64,000 nucleotides of DNA, taken from NCBI RefSeq assembly GCF_025398175.1, contig NZ_CP099734.1, forward strand, positions 2,170,001-2,234,000, in the 5' to 3' direction. Under the pieces are notes generated by a model. It saw only the letters and a list, made by a program, of their open reading frames with translations. It ran no database searches and was not told the DNA's origin. The position numbers and the translations under genes are program-made. This stretch comes from Photobacterium sp. TY1-4. Its GTDB lineage: Bacteria; Pseudomonadota; Gammaproteobacteria; Enterobacterales; Vibrionaceae. The stretch's first letter is position 1; every line of letters starts with the position of its first letter. Shown one piece after another: positions 18,313-27,794 of the stretch.

Positions 18313-18340
18313 ATTCTACGGATTGGCTCAACTGAGTCAA
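18313..18340 (-). promoter_or_regulatory. Promoter of the tRNA-Cys/tRNA-Leu operon
   Basis: On the minus strand TTGACT and TAGAAT are separated by 16 bases and followed by the G/C-rich discriminator GCAGCCC, the form expected for a stringently controlled stable-RNA promoter. Confidence 0.75.
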
Positions 18341-18617
18341 TAAGAAAATTGGACCATCTCGGCCAAGTGTCTGTTTTGCGGTCAAACCAAGCCGAAACCT
18401 CTGATTTTTTATGCGATGGAACCCTCCTACCACTACTTATCCATGCCAAAGAAGCGATTGATGCATCTGCTATCCACCCAACCGTTTAACAAACCTGAGT
18501 CAAATTGATGCCGAATGCGCAAACTAAAACGATGAAACTATGCATGACTGCGGCATTTCTCCGGGTTCAGGGGAAATTCGATACTTATCGATAGTGATAT
18601 TGATATTAATGTTGATA
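18341..18617. other. Gap upstream of the tRNA operon
   Basis: No gene is visible. A tract of GATATTGATATTAATGTTGATAG-like A/T-rich sequence lies near 18595-18620, just beyond the eda terminator. No tRNA-Gly is found although E. coli has one at the head of the matching operon. Confidence 0.5.
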
Positions 18618-18620
18618 GCA

Positions 18621-18646
18621 ATAAAAACGCCGCTCATTGCGGCGTT
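18621..18646 (-). terminator. Rho-independent terminator of kdgK-eda
   Basis: AACGCCGC and GCGGCGTT form an 8-bp stem (18626-18646) followed on the minus strand by TTTTTAT. It lies about 20 bases after the eda stop. Its A run on the other side makes it possibly bidirectional. Confidence 0.88.
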
Positions 18647-18664
18647 AAAAAACAAATCTCTGGT

Positions 18665-19297
18665 TTATCCCTGGGTCAATGCCACGGCTTCACGTACCAA
18701 CCGGCCGACTTCTTCCCATTGACCCTGTTCAATCAGCGCTGGGGCCACCATCCAGGTACCGCCACAGCAGGCAACCCGGTCAACCGCCAGATACTCCCCC
18801 ACATTGGACTTGCTGATCCCGCCGGTCGGCATCAGTGAAACATCTACATACGGGGCAAGCAGCGCCTTCACCATGGCAACCCCGCCGGAGGCCTCCGCAG
18901 GAAAGAGCTTGAGAAAAGTCAGCCCCATTTCCAGCGCTTGTTCAATCTGGCTGGGGTTATTCACCCCCGGAATAACCGGCATGTTGTGCGTCTGGCAATA
19001 ACGCACCGTATTCGGATTCAGCCCCGGCGCCACCACAAACTCTGCACCGGCGGCTTTGGCCCGATCCACTTGCTCAGTCGTCAGTACGGTCCCCGCACCA
19101 ATACACATTTCAGGGTAAGCGTCACGCATCAACCGAATCGCTTCCGCGGCAGCTTCGGTCCGAAACGTCACTTCCGCAACCGGTAATCCATTCTCAACCA
19201 GTGTTTTCGCCAAAGGGACAGCCTGCTCTACACGATTGATTTGAATGACGGGGATTACTTTAAATGAGGCCAATTGATCGATCAGGGCTTGGGACAT
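18665..19297 (-). CDS. eda: 2-keto-3-deoxy-6-phosphogluconate aldolase
   Basis: This is a 210-residue class I aldolase of the KDPG/KHG family. The Schiff-base lysine lies in LTFLKLFPAEASGG, the phosphate-binding loop in MPTGGISKSNVGEYL, and the conserved EVTFRTEAA carries the catalytic Glu. It splits KDPG to pyruvate and glyceraldehyde-3-phosphate, the last step of the Entner-Doudoroff and hexuronate routes. The gene follows kdgK with a 14-base gap. AAGGAG is present; the ATG at 19297 (10 bases after it) or a GTG at 19303 (4 bases) could start translation. Confidence 0.94.
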   Translation of the reverse strand: MSQALIDQLASFKVIPVIQINRVEQAVPLAKTLVENGLPVAEVTFRTEAAAEAIRLMRDAYPEMCIGAGTVLTTEQVDRAKAAGAEFVVAPGLNPNTVRYCQTHNMPVIPGVNNPSQIEQALEMGLTFLKLFPAEASGGVAMVKALLAPYVDVSLMPTGGISKSNVGEYLAVDRVACCGGTWMVAPALIEQGQWEEVGRLVREAVALTQG

Positions 19298-19311
19298 GAA
19301 CACGTTTCTCC

Positions 19312-20232
19312 TTACAAAATGTCTTCCATCGCCTCCGGTGGAATAATGGCTCCCGGATGTTGAATCACGATGGCGGCCAATTCGTGGCCTAACTCTGCCG
19401 CCATTGTAGCGCTTTCGCCACTCAAACGGCCAGCCAGATATCCCGCCGCGAATGCATCCCCCACCGCGCAGGGATCCGTTGTGGTATCAAGGACCTTGGC
19501 CGCCACGACGCTCTTCACGGGGTTTCCCGAACGCATCTCGGTATACACGAAGCAAGGCTGGCTGCCCCGGGTCACCACCACTTCGTCACAGTCAAAATCA
19601 GGATAGCGATAACGCACATCGCAATCGCCCCAAATCCGCCGCTCATCGGCTTCACTGGCAATCACCAGATCCGCATAAGGCAAAGCCTGCTGATACCAGT
19701 ACTGCGCTTGTTTGACCGTCCACAGTTGCGGGCGGAAGTTATTGTCGAACACCACACGGCCGCCATTGGCTTTCATTTGTTCCAGCAGCGTCACCAGGAT
19801 TGCTTTGGCCTCTTCTGCCAAAATAGCCAGGCTGACCCCGCTGATACACAGAACATCCAACTGCCGGTTTTGAATAGCTTGCTCAAGCGGGCTGAGTGCC
19901 GTGGCAAAGTAAAACTTCGCTGCGCTGTCATTGCGCCAGTAATGAAAATGGCGCTCACCGCTGGGTTCTGTTTCCACCAGATACAATCCCGGCAACTTGT
20001 GTTCCAGCCGACGGACCATAGCGGTATCAATGTGCTCTTCCTGCCAGGCCATGAGCATATCGGAACTGATATGATCGGTGCCCAACGCCGTGGCATAACT
20101 GACGGACAACTGACGTGAGCGCCCCAACCGAGCCAGATAGAGTGCCGTGTTGAGCGTGTCGCCACCAAAGGTTCGGCGCAGCGGCTGCCCGCTCAGTTCC
20201 ACCATACACTCACCAAAAAATGCAATTTTCAC
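19312..20232 (-). CDS. kdgK: 2-keto-3-deoxygluconate kinase
   Basis: This 306-residue PfkB/ribokinase-family sugar kinase matches KdgK in length. It shows the N-terminal GECMVELSG, GGDTLNTALYLARLG, and the C-terminal anion-hole region AVGDAFAAGYLAGRL with the catalytic Asp. The usual GAGD reads AVGD here and a short insertion (TDPC) precedes it. The kinase makes KDPG from 2-keto-3-deoxygluconate, which eda then splits, so the two adjacent genes form one pathway. The GTG at 20232 is chosen by family alignment; an upstream extension to 20283 looks untranslated. Confidence 0.92.
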   Translation of the reverse strand: MKIAFFGECMVELSGQPLRRTFGGDTLNTALYLARLGRSRQLSVSYATALGTDHISSDMLMAWQEEHIDTAMVRRLEHKLPGLYLVETEPSGERHFHYWRNDSAAKFYFATALSPLEQAIQNRQLDVLCISGVSLAILAEEAKAILVTLLEQMKANGGRVVFDNNFRPQLWTVKQAQYWYQQALPYADLVIASEADERRIWGDCDVRYRYPDFDCDEVVVTRGSQPCFVYTEMRSGNPVKSVVAAKVLDTTTDPCAVGDAFAAGYLAGRLSGESATMAAELGHELAAIVIQHPGAIIPPEAMEDIL

Positions 20233-20283
20233 GCGGCTTCCCCATTTCGAAACCAGTGCTTCTAAAAGCGTAATCCATGACAC

Positions 20284-20618
20284 GCGCTCTGTTTTGCCAC
20301 AACGCCCTGCATTTTCAGAAGTTTCAGCAATATATTCCGGACTTGAAATCAGAAGGGTTATCTAATTCTGAACAGCGTTTTTAACTTAATTTTAAGACAA
20401 AATACTCAACGGTAAGATCTGTAATGACTGCCTGCTTCCCTACCTGCAAATCCCGAAGCCCAAGTCAGAATGCATTTTCCCCCGACCGGGAGATTACAGC
20501 ACCGCGAAGAAACGGTATGATTCCGCCCTCAGAAAGACAAATAAGACGTGCTACATCGCAAAATAACCACGTCAAACAAGCACGCAATTGATTCTTATAT
20601 GCCCAAAAGGAGAAAATT
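20284..20618. other. Intergenic region without a visible gene
   Basis: This 335-base divergent gap lies between kdgK and the small membrane protein gene. It contains no recognisable RNA, repeat or clear operator. Confidence 0.5.
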
Positions 20619-20819
20619 ATGGTTGTTATGGATTTCGTCAACGCTTTCCTGTTTAGTCTGGCCGTGTTGCTGACCGGTTTGGCCGGCGGCTGCCTGTTCA
20701 GCCTGGTGACGCTGAAAGCAAATGAAGTCGAAAGTCTGGTTGAAAAACGAATCGAGTATGGGATGTTCGCCACAGCCTGTATCGTGTTTACCGGCCTGAT
20801 TATCGGCATATTGAGCTGA
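20619..20819 (+). CDS. Small two-helix membrane protein
   Basis: This 66-residue protein has a strong ribosome-binding site (AAGGAG, six bases before the ATG). It is nearly all membrane: helices at about residues 8-31 and 47-65, joined by a short charged loop with KANEVESLVEKRIEYG. It resembles many small inner-membrane proteins of unknown role in vibrios. It stands alone between kdgK and the VOC gene. No function can be given. Confidence 0.7.
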   Translation: MVVMDFVNAFLFSLAVLLTGLAGGCLFSLVTLKANEVESLVEKRIEYGMFATACIVFTGLIIGILS

Positions 20820-21045
20820 CACCCGCCCTCGCTGGTACTACCAGCCCGACCCCAAGGCGGGGAATCGATCCGCGTCACCCGCCTTCACCATCGTCACCGC
20901 CGTCACATGAGCACTTCCGGATCATCGCCGGTTGTCGAAAGCAAAGCATGATGTGCGAAACAACGCGGATTGATCCGAAACTAAGCGCGGTATTCAGAAG
21001 AGCATCGTAACATTCAAACACCTTTCAATTTGCAGCATAGCCGCA

Positions 21046-21429
21046 CTAGGCCTGATACAGCTCCAGCGGCAGCCCGTCCGGATCCTGAAAGAAGGTAAAG
21101 CGTTTGCCGGTGTATTCATCCACCCGAACGGGCTCGACGGTGATGCCGTGTGCGCACAGATGTTCAACTGCCGCCTCCACGGACATCACCCCAAACGCCA
21201 GATGCCGCAAACCGCACGCTTCAGGATAACTCGGCCGTTGCGGTGACTCAGGAAACGAAAACAGCTCCAGTTGACTGCCGTCCGGCAGCTGCAAATCTAA
21301 CTTATAGGAATCCCGCTCAGTGCGATAGTGCTCGGCGAGCACTTTCAATCCAAGCACTTGGGTATAAAACGCTTTCGAGCGTGTGTAGTCACTGCAAATA
21401 ATCGCTGCATGATGAATGCCGTTGAGCAT
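21046..21429 (-). CDS. VOC family (glyoxalase-like) protein
   Basis: This 127-residue single-domain VOC protein has the N-terminal metal-ligand segment HHAAIICSDYTRSKAFY, the central QLELFSFPESP and the C-terminal FFQDPDGLPLELYQ. It closely resembles E. coli YaeR/GloA2-type proteins, often called lactoylglutathione lyase-like, whose substrate is not firmly set. The ATG at 21429 follows AGGA/GAG. The gene lies downstream of the receiver-TPR regulator on the same strand with about 57 bases between. Confidence 0.85.
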   Translation of the reverse strand: MLNGIHHAAIICSDYTRSKAFYTQVLGLKVLAEHYRTERDSYKLDLQLPDGSQLELFSFPESPQRPSYPEACGLRHLAFGVMSVEAAVEHLCAHGITVEPVRVDEYTGKRFTFFQDPDGLPLELYQA

Positions 21430-21485
21430 GGTTTTTCTCGTTCCTGATTTGAAAGCTGCATTTACGCATAAGACAGCGGCCGCTA

Positions 21486-23147
21486 TCAAGCAATGGATAC
21501 CCTCGACATATTACCGATCCGCTGCAAGGCAACCCGATAATATTCATCGGCTTGTTTCACTTCCGCGGCTGTTGGCCGGGTATCGTTCTGATAAACCCAA
21601 TGACATGAGTAAATCACCGCTTCCACTTCTTTCGGGGTTAAAAACGATGGCGTCGCCAATGCCGTCAGCTCAAGGATCAGAAAACACAGCCGGTAGTGGA
21701 ACGGCACCATATGGAACGCCCGATAGGCATCTTCAATTGCTTCAGTCGCCCGATTATTTTTACGTTTCTCAAATGCCTGATCGACCAGTTTGTTTCCCCG
21801 GGTGAGACGCTGATTAATTTCGGCATGACAGGCTTCGAGCAACTTCACCTGACTTTGGATCAAGGCATCGTCATCACTTAAAGCACACAACTCCCGCGCT
21901 ATTTGCATGGTTTTTTCGTACTTATCCGGCATCCCGCAAAAACCATAAAGTCTGGCAACATTCAACACCGTGTAGTAATCCGTCAGCGGCTTATTAAGTG
22001 AATTCACTTTATTGACAATGGTAAAACAATTCTCAATATCCCCGTGCAGACAGGCGAAGATCGCTACGCCCACCAGCGCACTGATTTCGCTCTCATAGCG
22101 CTCTTCATCTGCTTCCCCGACAATGCGTTGTTCGTGGATATTATGGCGGGCCTCTTTAACCAGTTCGGTGTGCTCTGCAACATCTTCGGTATAAATACTG
22201 GCCAACATCAGTGACACCGAAACATTCAGGTTGACCCCGTAGCTGAACCGGCTGGTGCCCGATACTTTTGATGTGTAACGCTGGTAGCCAATCGCCGCTT
22301 TTTTATGTTGCTGGAGCGCTGCGTACAAATTGGCAATGATCAACTCACGCAATGGATTGGCCGAGTTAACTTTATGCAGGATGTTAAACTGCTCCAGGGC
22401 TTCAGGCACCCGATCGGACACCAGTAAACACCCGGCCAGATGCTTCCGGGCCAACGGCTGTTTGGGGTATTTGTCCAGGATCTCCTGAAACACCGATTCC
22501 GCTTCTTTTAATTGACCCAACTCTTTCAGCGCCTGGCCATACCCAACCCGCGGCCAGAGATGGTCAGTTTTTTGGCATGCTTCTTCGTAAAACTTCTTGG
22601 CCTCCAGGTGCCGCTCTGAACGCAACAAACAGTCACCATTAATCCGGTCGATATACCCGGCATAATCGGGGTAGCTAATTTTATATCGTTTACAAAGACC
22701 AATCGCCGTTTGATATTCCTTATTATCAATCGCGAGCAGAAGCGGATAAAGGGCTGATTTTCTTTCGGCAACCATTTCAATACGTTCATAAAATTTGGCA
22801 GCAGAGAAAGGTTTAATTAAATAATCATCCGGTTCTAATTCAATAAAATGGGAAACGACCTGCTGGGAATTGTCACCGGTGACACAAATAAACACCCCAT
22901 CGCTCGGTAGTAACTGGCGGCGTTTGACTTCGTCAAAAATCAACCCACCGTCAATATTATGCCGCATATTATAATCACAAATGACGACATCATAACTGTG
23001 AGATACCATCATCCGAATCGCCTTCATGCTATCGGTTGTACTATCAATAAAATCATTGGTGATCCCAAACGAATTCAGCATCGACCGCATCAAAGAAATT
23101 GCAGTGTTACAGTCATCAATGAGTAAAAACTTTTTCCCTTTAAGCAC
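21486..23147 (-). CDS. Response regulator with receiver and TPR domains
   Basis: This 553-residue protein starts with a receiver domain (acidic pair D11-D12, phospho-acceptor D58 in VVICDYNM, conserved Thr in CVTGDNS, Lys in LIKPF). From about residue 150 a long all-helical TPR-like region follows (PRVGYGQALKELGQLKEAE, IIANLYAALQQHKKAAIGYQ). There is no DNA-binding or enzymatic output domain, so signalling would run through protein contacts made by the TPR region. The GTG start has GGGAGG upstream. The neighbouring chemoreceptor on the same strand suggests, but does not prove, a link to chemotaxis. Confidence 0.88.
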   Translation of the reverse strand: MLKGKKFLLIDDCNTAISLMRSMLNSFGITNDFIDSTTDSMKAIRMMVSHSYDVVICDYNMRHNIDGGLIFDEVKRRQLLPSDGVFICVTGDNSQQVVSHFIELEPDDYLIKPFSAAKFYERIEMVAERKSALYPLLLAIDNKEYQTAIGLCKRYKISYPDYAGYIDRINGDCLLRSERHLEAKKFYEEACQKTDHLWPRVGYGQALKELGQLKEAESVFQEILDKYPKQPLARKHLAGCLLVSDRVPEALEQFNILHKVNSANPLRELIIANLYAALQQHKKAAIGYQRYTSKVSGTSRFSYGVNLNVSVSLMLASIYTEDVAEHTELVKEARHNIHEQRIVGEADEERYESEISALVGVAIFACLHGDIENCFTIVNKVNSLNKPLTDYYTVLNVARLYGFCGMPDKYEKTMQIARELCALSDDDALIQSQVKLLEACHAEINQRLTRGNKLVDQAFEKRKNNRATEAIEDAYRAFHMVPFHYRLCFLILELTALATPSFLTPKEVEAVIYSCHWVYQNDTRPTAAEVKQADEYYRVALQRIGNMSRVSIA

Positions 23148-23462
23148 TTACAGCCTCCCTAGCCAACCCGGTAATCCCAGATCACCCCGCCTGCCACTGT
23201 AAAATATTCAGCTCAACTGAAAATTATGCCGACAGCGATTGCATCCTTGCGCTGTGTTTTCAGGTTGAAAGATTTATATTGGATGCTCCTTACCATTTCT
23301 ATAGCATTTATTTCAGTGTAGGGAAACCACGACACTTCTGCATATGAAAAAAGATTATTTATCATCCACTGACAAATAATCTTTACCTCTATTCAACACT
23401 GGCAATGGGGTCGTGTTGAAGATTTCGGATCGTCGGACAAGCAATACCTGCGAACTCGACCC
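23148..23462. other. Gap between chemoreceptor and receiver-TPR gene
   Basis: No gene or clear terminator is visible. The right part carries the first copy of an 18-bp repeat that continues into the chemoreceptor stop region. Confidence 0.5.
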
Positions 23463-23498
23463 GCTATCTTCCTCAATCAAGCTATCTTCCTCAATCAA
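23463..23498. repeat. Perfect 18-bp tandem duplication at the chemoreceptor stop
   Basis: GCTATCTTCCTCAATCAA occurs twice head to tail (23463-23480 and 23481-23498). The second copy contains the stop codon of the minus-strand chemoreceptor gene. The duplication looks recent. Confidence 0.92.
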
Positions 23499-25192
23499 AC
23501 CGCAAAAGCGGACGTACTGTGCTTGAGTTGCTCCGACATCTTGCTAAGAGATTCAGCAGAAACATAAGTGCGTTCAGCACGATCGGCATTTTCCTTGGCA
23601 CTGTCGTTGATTTCCACCACACCGCGATTGATTTCCATCGTGGTGATGTTTTGCTGCTCTGCTGCCGTCGCAATCTGGTTGTTCATCTCTTCAATCACAG
23701 TGATCGCATTGGAAATGACTTCAACCGCTCCCCGAACCTCCTCTGCCAAATGCGCTGTTTCAGCCGCGAACTGGGCATTTTGATTAATATGGTGTAGCGA
23801 CCCTTTGGTTTCCTGCTGCAAGTTGACAATCAAGGACTGAATTTCTTCGGTACTGTCCTGCGTCCGGCTGGCCAGCTCCCGGACTTCATCTGCAACCACA
23901 GCAAATCCGCGCCCGGCCTCTCCGGCCCGGGCAGCTTCAATCGCCGCATTCAAAGCCAGCAAGTTGGTTTGCTCAGCAATGCCACGAATCACATCGAGGA
24001 TCCCCCCAATCGCGTCACTTTGCTGCTCCAATCCCCGCATCCGAGCGCTGATCTGCTCCATCGATTGCGCCAGATTCTGAACCTGGGTAGTCATGGTGCC
24101 AATCCGATCCATCCCTTGCTGCGACGCGCCACTCGCCTCTTTCGCGGCATCTGCTGCCTGAACCGTATTCCGGGCAACATCTTCCACCGTCGTCGACATC
24201 TCATTCATCGCGGTCGCCGTCTGCTCCAGCGCCAACGTCTGCTGTGCGGTACCGGCCCGCATATCTGTCGCGCTGGCGGTCAAACTCTGTGATGCGTGAT
24301 TGAGCCCATTCGTCAGGGTCAGCAGTTCGCTGACCAGATCACGCAGGCTGCCTCTCATCTGCAAGACATGCTTGTAGATACCCCTGGCGTCCTGCACCGA
24401 TTCACCCTGCTCACGAAGCTGACCAGAAGACACTTGCTGAACCAGGGTAGCGATATCGTCCGGCTCGCCGCCCAGCATCTCCAATAGCTTTTTCGCCATC
24501 CACAAAGCACCGATCGCCAGCACCACGGTAAGCACAACCTGCACGATCAACAACACCTGTTGTGTCGCAGAAGCCTCAGCTTCGACCACGGCAACATCGG
24601 ACGCCGTCCGCATCAGAACCGCTTGCGATAGCTGATCAACCGCGCGCCGGATCAAAGCCAGTTCACCAAAATAATTGGCATCATAGAGCACCCGGGTCGC
24701 GAACTGATTGACAGTTTCACCCGCCTGCGGCGTGGCCGGACCGGGATGTAACCGCCCGGATTGTACCGACTGCATCGCCTGCTCTTCGAGCTTGACCAGC
24801 GTATCGGACTGGCTCAGCGCTTGTTGGTAGAACGCCATTTCCGTCCGGTTGATCCCGTTCGCCTGCATCAAAGCTTGCTGCGAGATGGTCGCGCCGGGTG
24901 AAATGGACAACGATTCAGGACGGGGAGACTGGCCGTTTCGCCAATCAACAATCGATCGATAGGCCGTCAGAAACTGCGGATTACCGGTGACCGCATAACT
25001 TCGGGACAGTCGGGTCAAATCTTCCGATGACTGGATAAATTCCTGAATGATCCGTTCTTGTCGCTCTTTTTGTGAATATACTTCTCCTTGTTTTTCAATG
25101 AGTTTTTTCTGCCAAAAGACCCCACCCACTAATATTGCCTGATTCAGACATATCCCGCCAAGGAATAGAATGATTGCAGTTTTGACTTTCAT
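23495..25192 (-). CDS. Methyl-accepting chemotaxis protein
   Basis: This 565-residue chemoreceptor has an N-terminal membrane helix (residues 5-27), a helical periplasmic sensor of about 185 residues and a second helix near 213-234. A HAMP-like linker follows, then the conserved cytoplasmic signalling tip [20 protein letters not shown] with [12 protein letters not shown]. The tip binds CheA/CheW. The sensor has a four-helix-bundle look, with [15 protein letters not shown] early on, but its ligand cannot be told. The ATG follows AGGGAT at correct spacing. The last codons end in an 18-bp tandem duplication. Confidence 0.93.
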   Translation of the reverse strand: MKVKTAIILFLGGICLNQAILVGGVFWQKKLIEKQGEVYSQKERQERIIQEFIQSSEDLTRLSRSYAVTGNPQFLTAYRSIVDWRNGQSPRPESLSISPGATISQQALMQANGINRTEMAFYQQALSQSDTLVKLEEQAMQSVQSGRLHPGPATPQAGETVNQFATRVLYDANYFGELALIRRAVDQLSQAVLMRTASDVAVVEAEASATQQVLLIVQVVLTVVLAIGALWMAKKLLEMLGGEPDDIATLVQQVSSGQLREQGESVQDARGIYKHVLQMRGSLRDLVSELLTLTNGLNHASQSLTASATDMRAGTAQQTLALEQTATAMNEMSTTVEDVARNTVQAADAAKEASGASQQGMDRIGTMTTQVQNLAQSMEQISARMRGLEQQSDAIGGILDVIRGIAEQTNLLALNAAIEAARAGEAGRGFAVVADEVRELASRTQDSTEEIQSLIVNLQQETKGSLHHINQNAQFAAETAHLAEEVRGAVEVISNAITVIEEMNNQIATAAEQQNITTMEINRGVVEINDSAKENADRAERTYVSAESLSKMSEQLKHSTSAFAV

Positions 25193-25921
25193 AGTTCATC
25201 CCTAAATCATTTCCGCGCTTAATACACCCTTGCCTACCGAATAAAACACTTCCGGAAAAATAAAAATTAAATAACAGTTTCACCCCACCTCGGAAATTAC
25301 ATCGCGCAAAACGGTAGCCGCTACCAATATAGACAGGGTGTATTCCAAGTATATATACAATATAGAAAGACATCGGGTTAATTCATTCGTGATTTATAAA
25401 GACATTGGCACACTTTCATTTCACGCCTCATACATCCAGCGGCTATGAGGGTGCTTTCCGCCTCAGCTGATCTTCATGAAAGCAGAACCGGGGAGCAGCA
25501 TAATGACAGGACACATCTCGCATGTCAGGAAGCATAAAGACATCAGAAAACATCAGGGGCGTAGGGACACACCAGAGCGGTGGAATGAGCGCGGAAAAAA
25601 GAAGTCGACCCTATCCGGTCTTACGTGTCTGTCTCTGTGGAAAATAAGGCATCGTTGAGATTACAGAAAAAATATACGGATGACAATTAAATAAACTTTT
25701 GAAATTTATATCAGATTCATTTAAACGATATTATTTCCACATTCGGTGTAATCACTTGTCATAGGCATTCATTCCGATCAACATTAAAATTAAATATTTT
25801 TTCAAATAAACCACATTGCACATTCAGTAACACATGAACAGGTTTCCTTTTATAGTTCTCTATCATCACGGTCATCGCCAATCAATCCAGTTCTGTCCTG
25901 AGCTGTCAATCCAGTAAAGAA
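25193..25921. other. A/T-rich gap before the insertion sequence
   Basis: This 729-base stretch has no convincing gene. A 60-codon open frame near 25476-25658 lacks family signals. The composition becomes notably A/T-rich from about 25660 to the insertion sequence edge. Confidence 0.5.
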
Positions 25922-27393
25922 AAAGCCCCGGAGACTCACTCGCAATGCTGATCAGTTAAGGATCGGTTGACTGATCCTTCTGATGCGTCAAAATCGGAAA
26001 TCATTTACTGGTTTCCGGTTTTTTTATGCCCTTAGCTTCCGCACTCACTGATTTTCTTGAAGAGTCTCCTGTCGATATCTCCCAGCTGACCACTTTCTCT
26101 GAACACGTTCCCGACGAGTGGGTTGCCAGAGCTACATCTTTATCGACTCAGGCAACCATCAGACGAAGACGGCTCCCCAGTGATATGGTGCTCTGGCTTA
26201 TTGTCGGTATGGCCTTTTTCCGCAATGAGCCTATAGCTGAAGTGGCCCGCCGTATGAATGTCTGTGCCGAAGGGTTGGCAAACGAGGAACTCCTGGCCAA
26301 GAGTGCTCTGACACAAGCCCGTCAGCGACTGGGAAAGGAAGCGCCTAAATGGCTGTTCAAACAGTGTGCTCAGGTATGGGGTAAAGAAAGGTACCCGGAA
26401 GACAGCTGGAATAAACTTCAGGTTTTTGCTGTTGATGGGGCTCTGTTCAGGACCCCGGATACCCCCGGGCTTCGCGAACACTTCGGTTCGGGAAACACAT
26501 CCGGAAAGCGCCAGACACCTTACCCTGTACTCCGTCTTGTCACCATGATGAACGTGCGTTCCCATATCATCATTGATGCCGATATCAGCCCTTATCGCCG
26601 AGGTGAAATACCGCTGGCCCAACCCTTTATCAACTCGCTGCCGGATAACTCGGTGACTTTGCTGGATAAGGGATTTTACGGAGCAAGCCTGTTGCTGGGC
26701 ATCTCTGCCAGCGGGGCAAACCGACATTGGCTTATTCCTGCTAAAAAAGGCGTGGTATACACACTTCTCGACGAGGAGGAAACCAATGACAACCTTATCG
26801 AGATGAAGGTCTCGCCCCAAGCGAGAAAGAAGAATCCGACCCTTCCTGAGAAATGGCAGGTACGGGCAGTCACCTATGAGGTAGACGGGAAAGAGAAAAC
26901 GGTTTTCACCTCCCTGCCAAGAGAGATGTACAGCGCCGAGCAGGTTGCCACCCTATACCACGAACGCTGGGAGATTGAACTGGGCTACCGCGATATAAAG
27001 AGCTCCATGCAGCACAATTCTCTTACCTTGCGGAGCAAAACGGTCGAGCTGGTTTATCAAGAGTTATGGGGGTTGCTTCTCGGCTACAACCTGGTCAGGA
27101 GAGAGGCAAGCCAGGCGGCTGTGGCGCATGACAGAGCCCCCACAGAAATAAGCTTCAAGTACGCCTGCCAGTTTATTGCAAGTCAGCTCAGGGTAATGAG
27201 TAAGGCACTGTCACCGGGAAACACGCCCAAGAGGCTAAAGGCACTACGGGGGGACCTGTCAGTGCTCTTCAAGGAAAATCGCCCCAGGCCATCTAGGCCC
27301 AGGGCAGTTAAGATATCAAAGACCCGCTACCCGGTTAATCGCCATGCAGCTCCCCTTAAGTGAACTGCATTGCGGAGACTCACTCGGGGCTTT
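25922..27393 (+). mobile_element. IS4-family insertion sequence
   Basis: This element of about 1.47 kb carries one transposase gene. The outer ends are inverted repeats AAAGCCCCG (25922-25930) and CGGGGCTTT (27385-27393). Inside them both ends carry CGGAGACTCACTCG in the same, not inverted, orientation. I see no target-site duplication in the flanks. It separates the choline microcompartment locus from the chemoreceptor region. Exact ends are my estimate from the matching termini. Confidence 0.8.
26026..27363 (+). CDS. IS4-family transposase
   Basis: This 445-residue DDE transposase aligns along its whole length with the E. coli IS4 transposase pattern. It has an N-terminal RRRLPSDMVLWLIVGMAFFR segment, first Asp in FAVDGALFRTPDT, second Asp in TLLDKGFYGAS, and the YREK signature (Y-x2-R-x3-E-x6-K) in YHERWEIELGYRDIK. 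No stop or frameshift interrupts it, so it looks intact and possibly active. It is the only gene in the element. Confidence 0.95.
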   Translation: MPLASALTDFLEESPVDISQLTTFSEHVPDEWVARATSLSTQATIRRRRLPSDMVLWLIVGMAFFRNEPIAEVARRMNVCAEGLANEELLAKSALTQARQRLGKEAPKWLFKQCAQVWGKERYPEDSWNKLQVFAVDGALFRTPDTPGLREHFGSGNTSGKRQTPYPVLRLVTMMNVRSHIIIDADISPYRRGEIPLAQPFINSLPDNSVTLLDKGFYGASLLLGISASGANRHWLIPAKKGVVYTLLDEEETNDNLIEMKVSPQARKKNPTLPEKWQVRAVTYEVDGKEKTVFTSLPREMYSAEQVATLYHERWEIELGYRDIKSSMQHNSLTLRSKTVELVYQELWGLLLGYNLVRREASQAAVAHDRAPTEISFKYACQFIASQLRVMSKALSPGNTPKRLKALRGDLSVLFKENRPRPSRPRAVKISKTRYPVNRHAAPLK

Positions 27394-27453
27394 CGATTTC
27401 TTCCGGTCACATGTATCCATGAAACCTGGAACGCATGCGGGCGGTATGATGTG

Positions 27454-27783
27454 TTACATCTGCGAGAACACGTTCATGATCACGCCACCGGAGATGATCA
27501 AGCCCATCGCCAGCATGGCCGGAAAGTCAGGCTTCTGCTTGTACAGGATCATCGAGAAAATCGTGACACCAATAATACCGAAACCACACCAGAGCGAATA
27601 AGCAATCCCGACCGGGATATATCCCATCGCCTTAGTCAGCGCGAAGTAGCACAAGCTGTATGCACCGATGACCAATGCCGACATCGCCGGATTGCGGAAG
27701 TTATTGGTTTTCTTGATGTATGAAGTCCCGGTAATTTCAGAGCAAATTGACAGTGCCAGCCACAAAAAACCTACGTTAAACAT
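27454..27783 (-). CDS. SMR family transporter subunit, 109 residues
   Basis: This four-helix small multidrug resistance protein has the essential membrane Glu (E16 in SICSEITGT) and the GIAYSLWCGFGI segment of the family. It lies 11 bases after a second SMR gene, the arrangement of two-component heteromeric SMR pumps. Pairs like this are regular members of type II choline microcompartment loci. Transport of choline, trimethylamine or a related quaternary amine is inferred from that context only. It is the last gene of the locus and ends about 60 bases from the insertion sequence. Confidence 0.88.
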   Translation of the reverse strand: MFNVGFLWLALSICSEITGTSYIKKTNNFRNPAMSALVIGAYSLCYFALTKAMGYIPVGIAYSLWCGFGIIGVTIFSMILYKQKPDFPAMLAMGLIISGGVIMNVFSQM

Positions 27784-27794
27784 GGTATCTCTCC

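Noticed and set aside
25476..25658. 60-codon frame before the insertion sequence
   Set aside because: Basic low-complexity product without family resemblance or conserved start signals.
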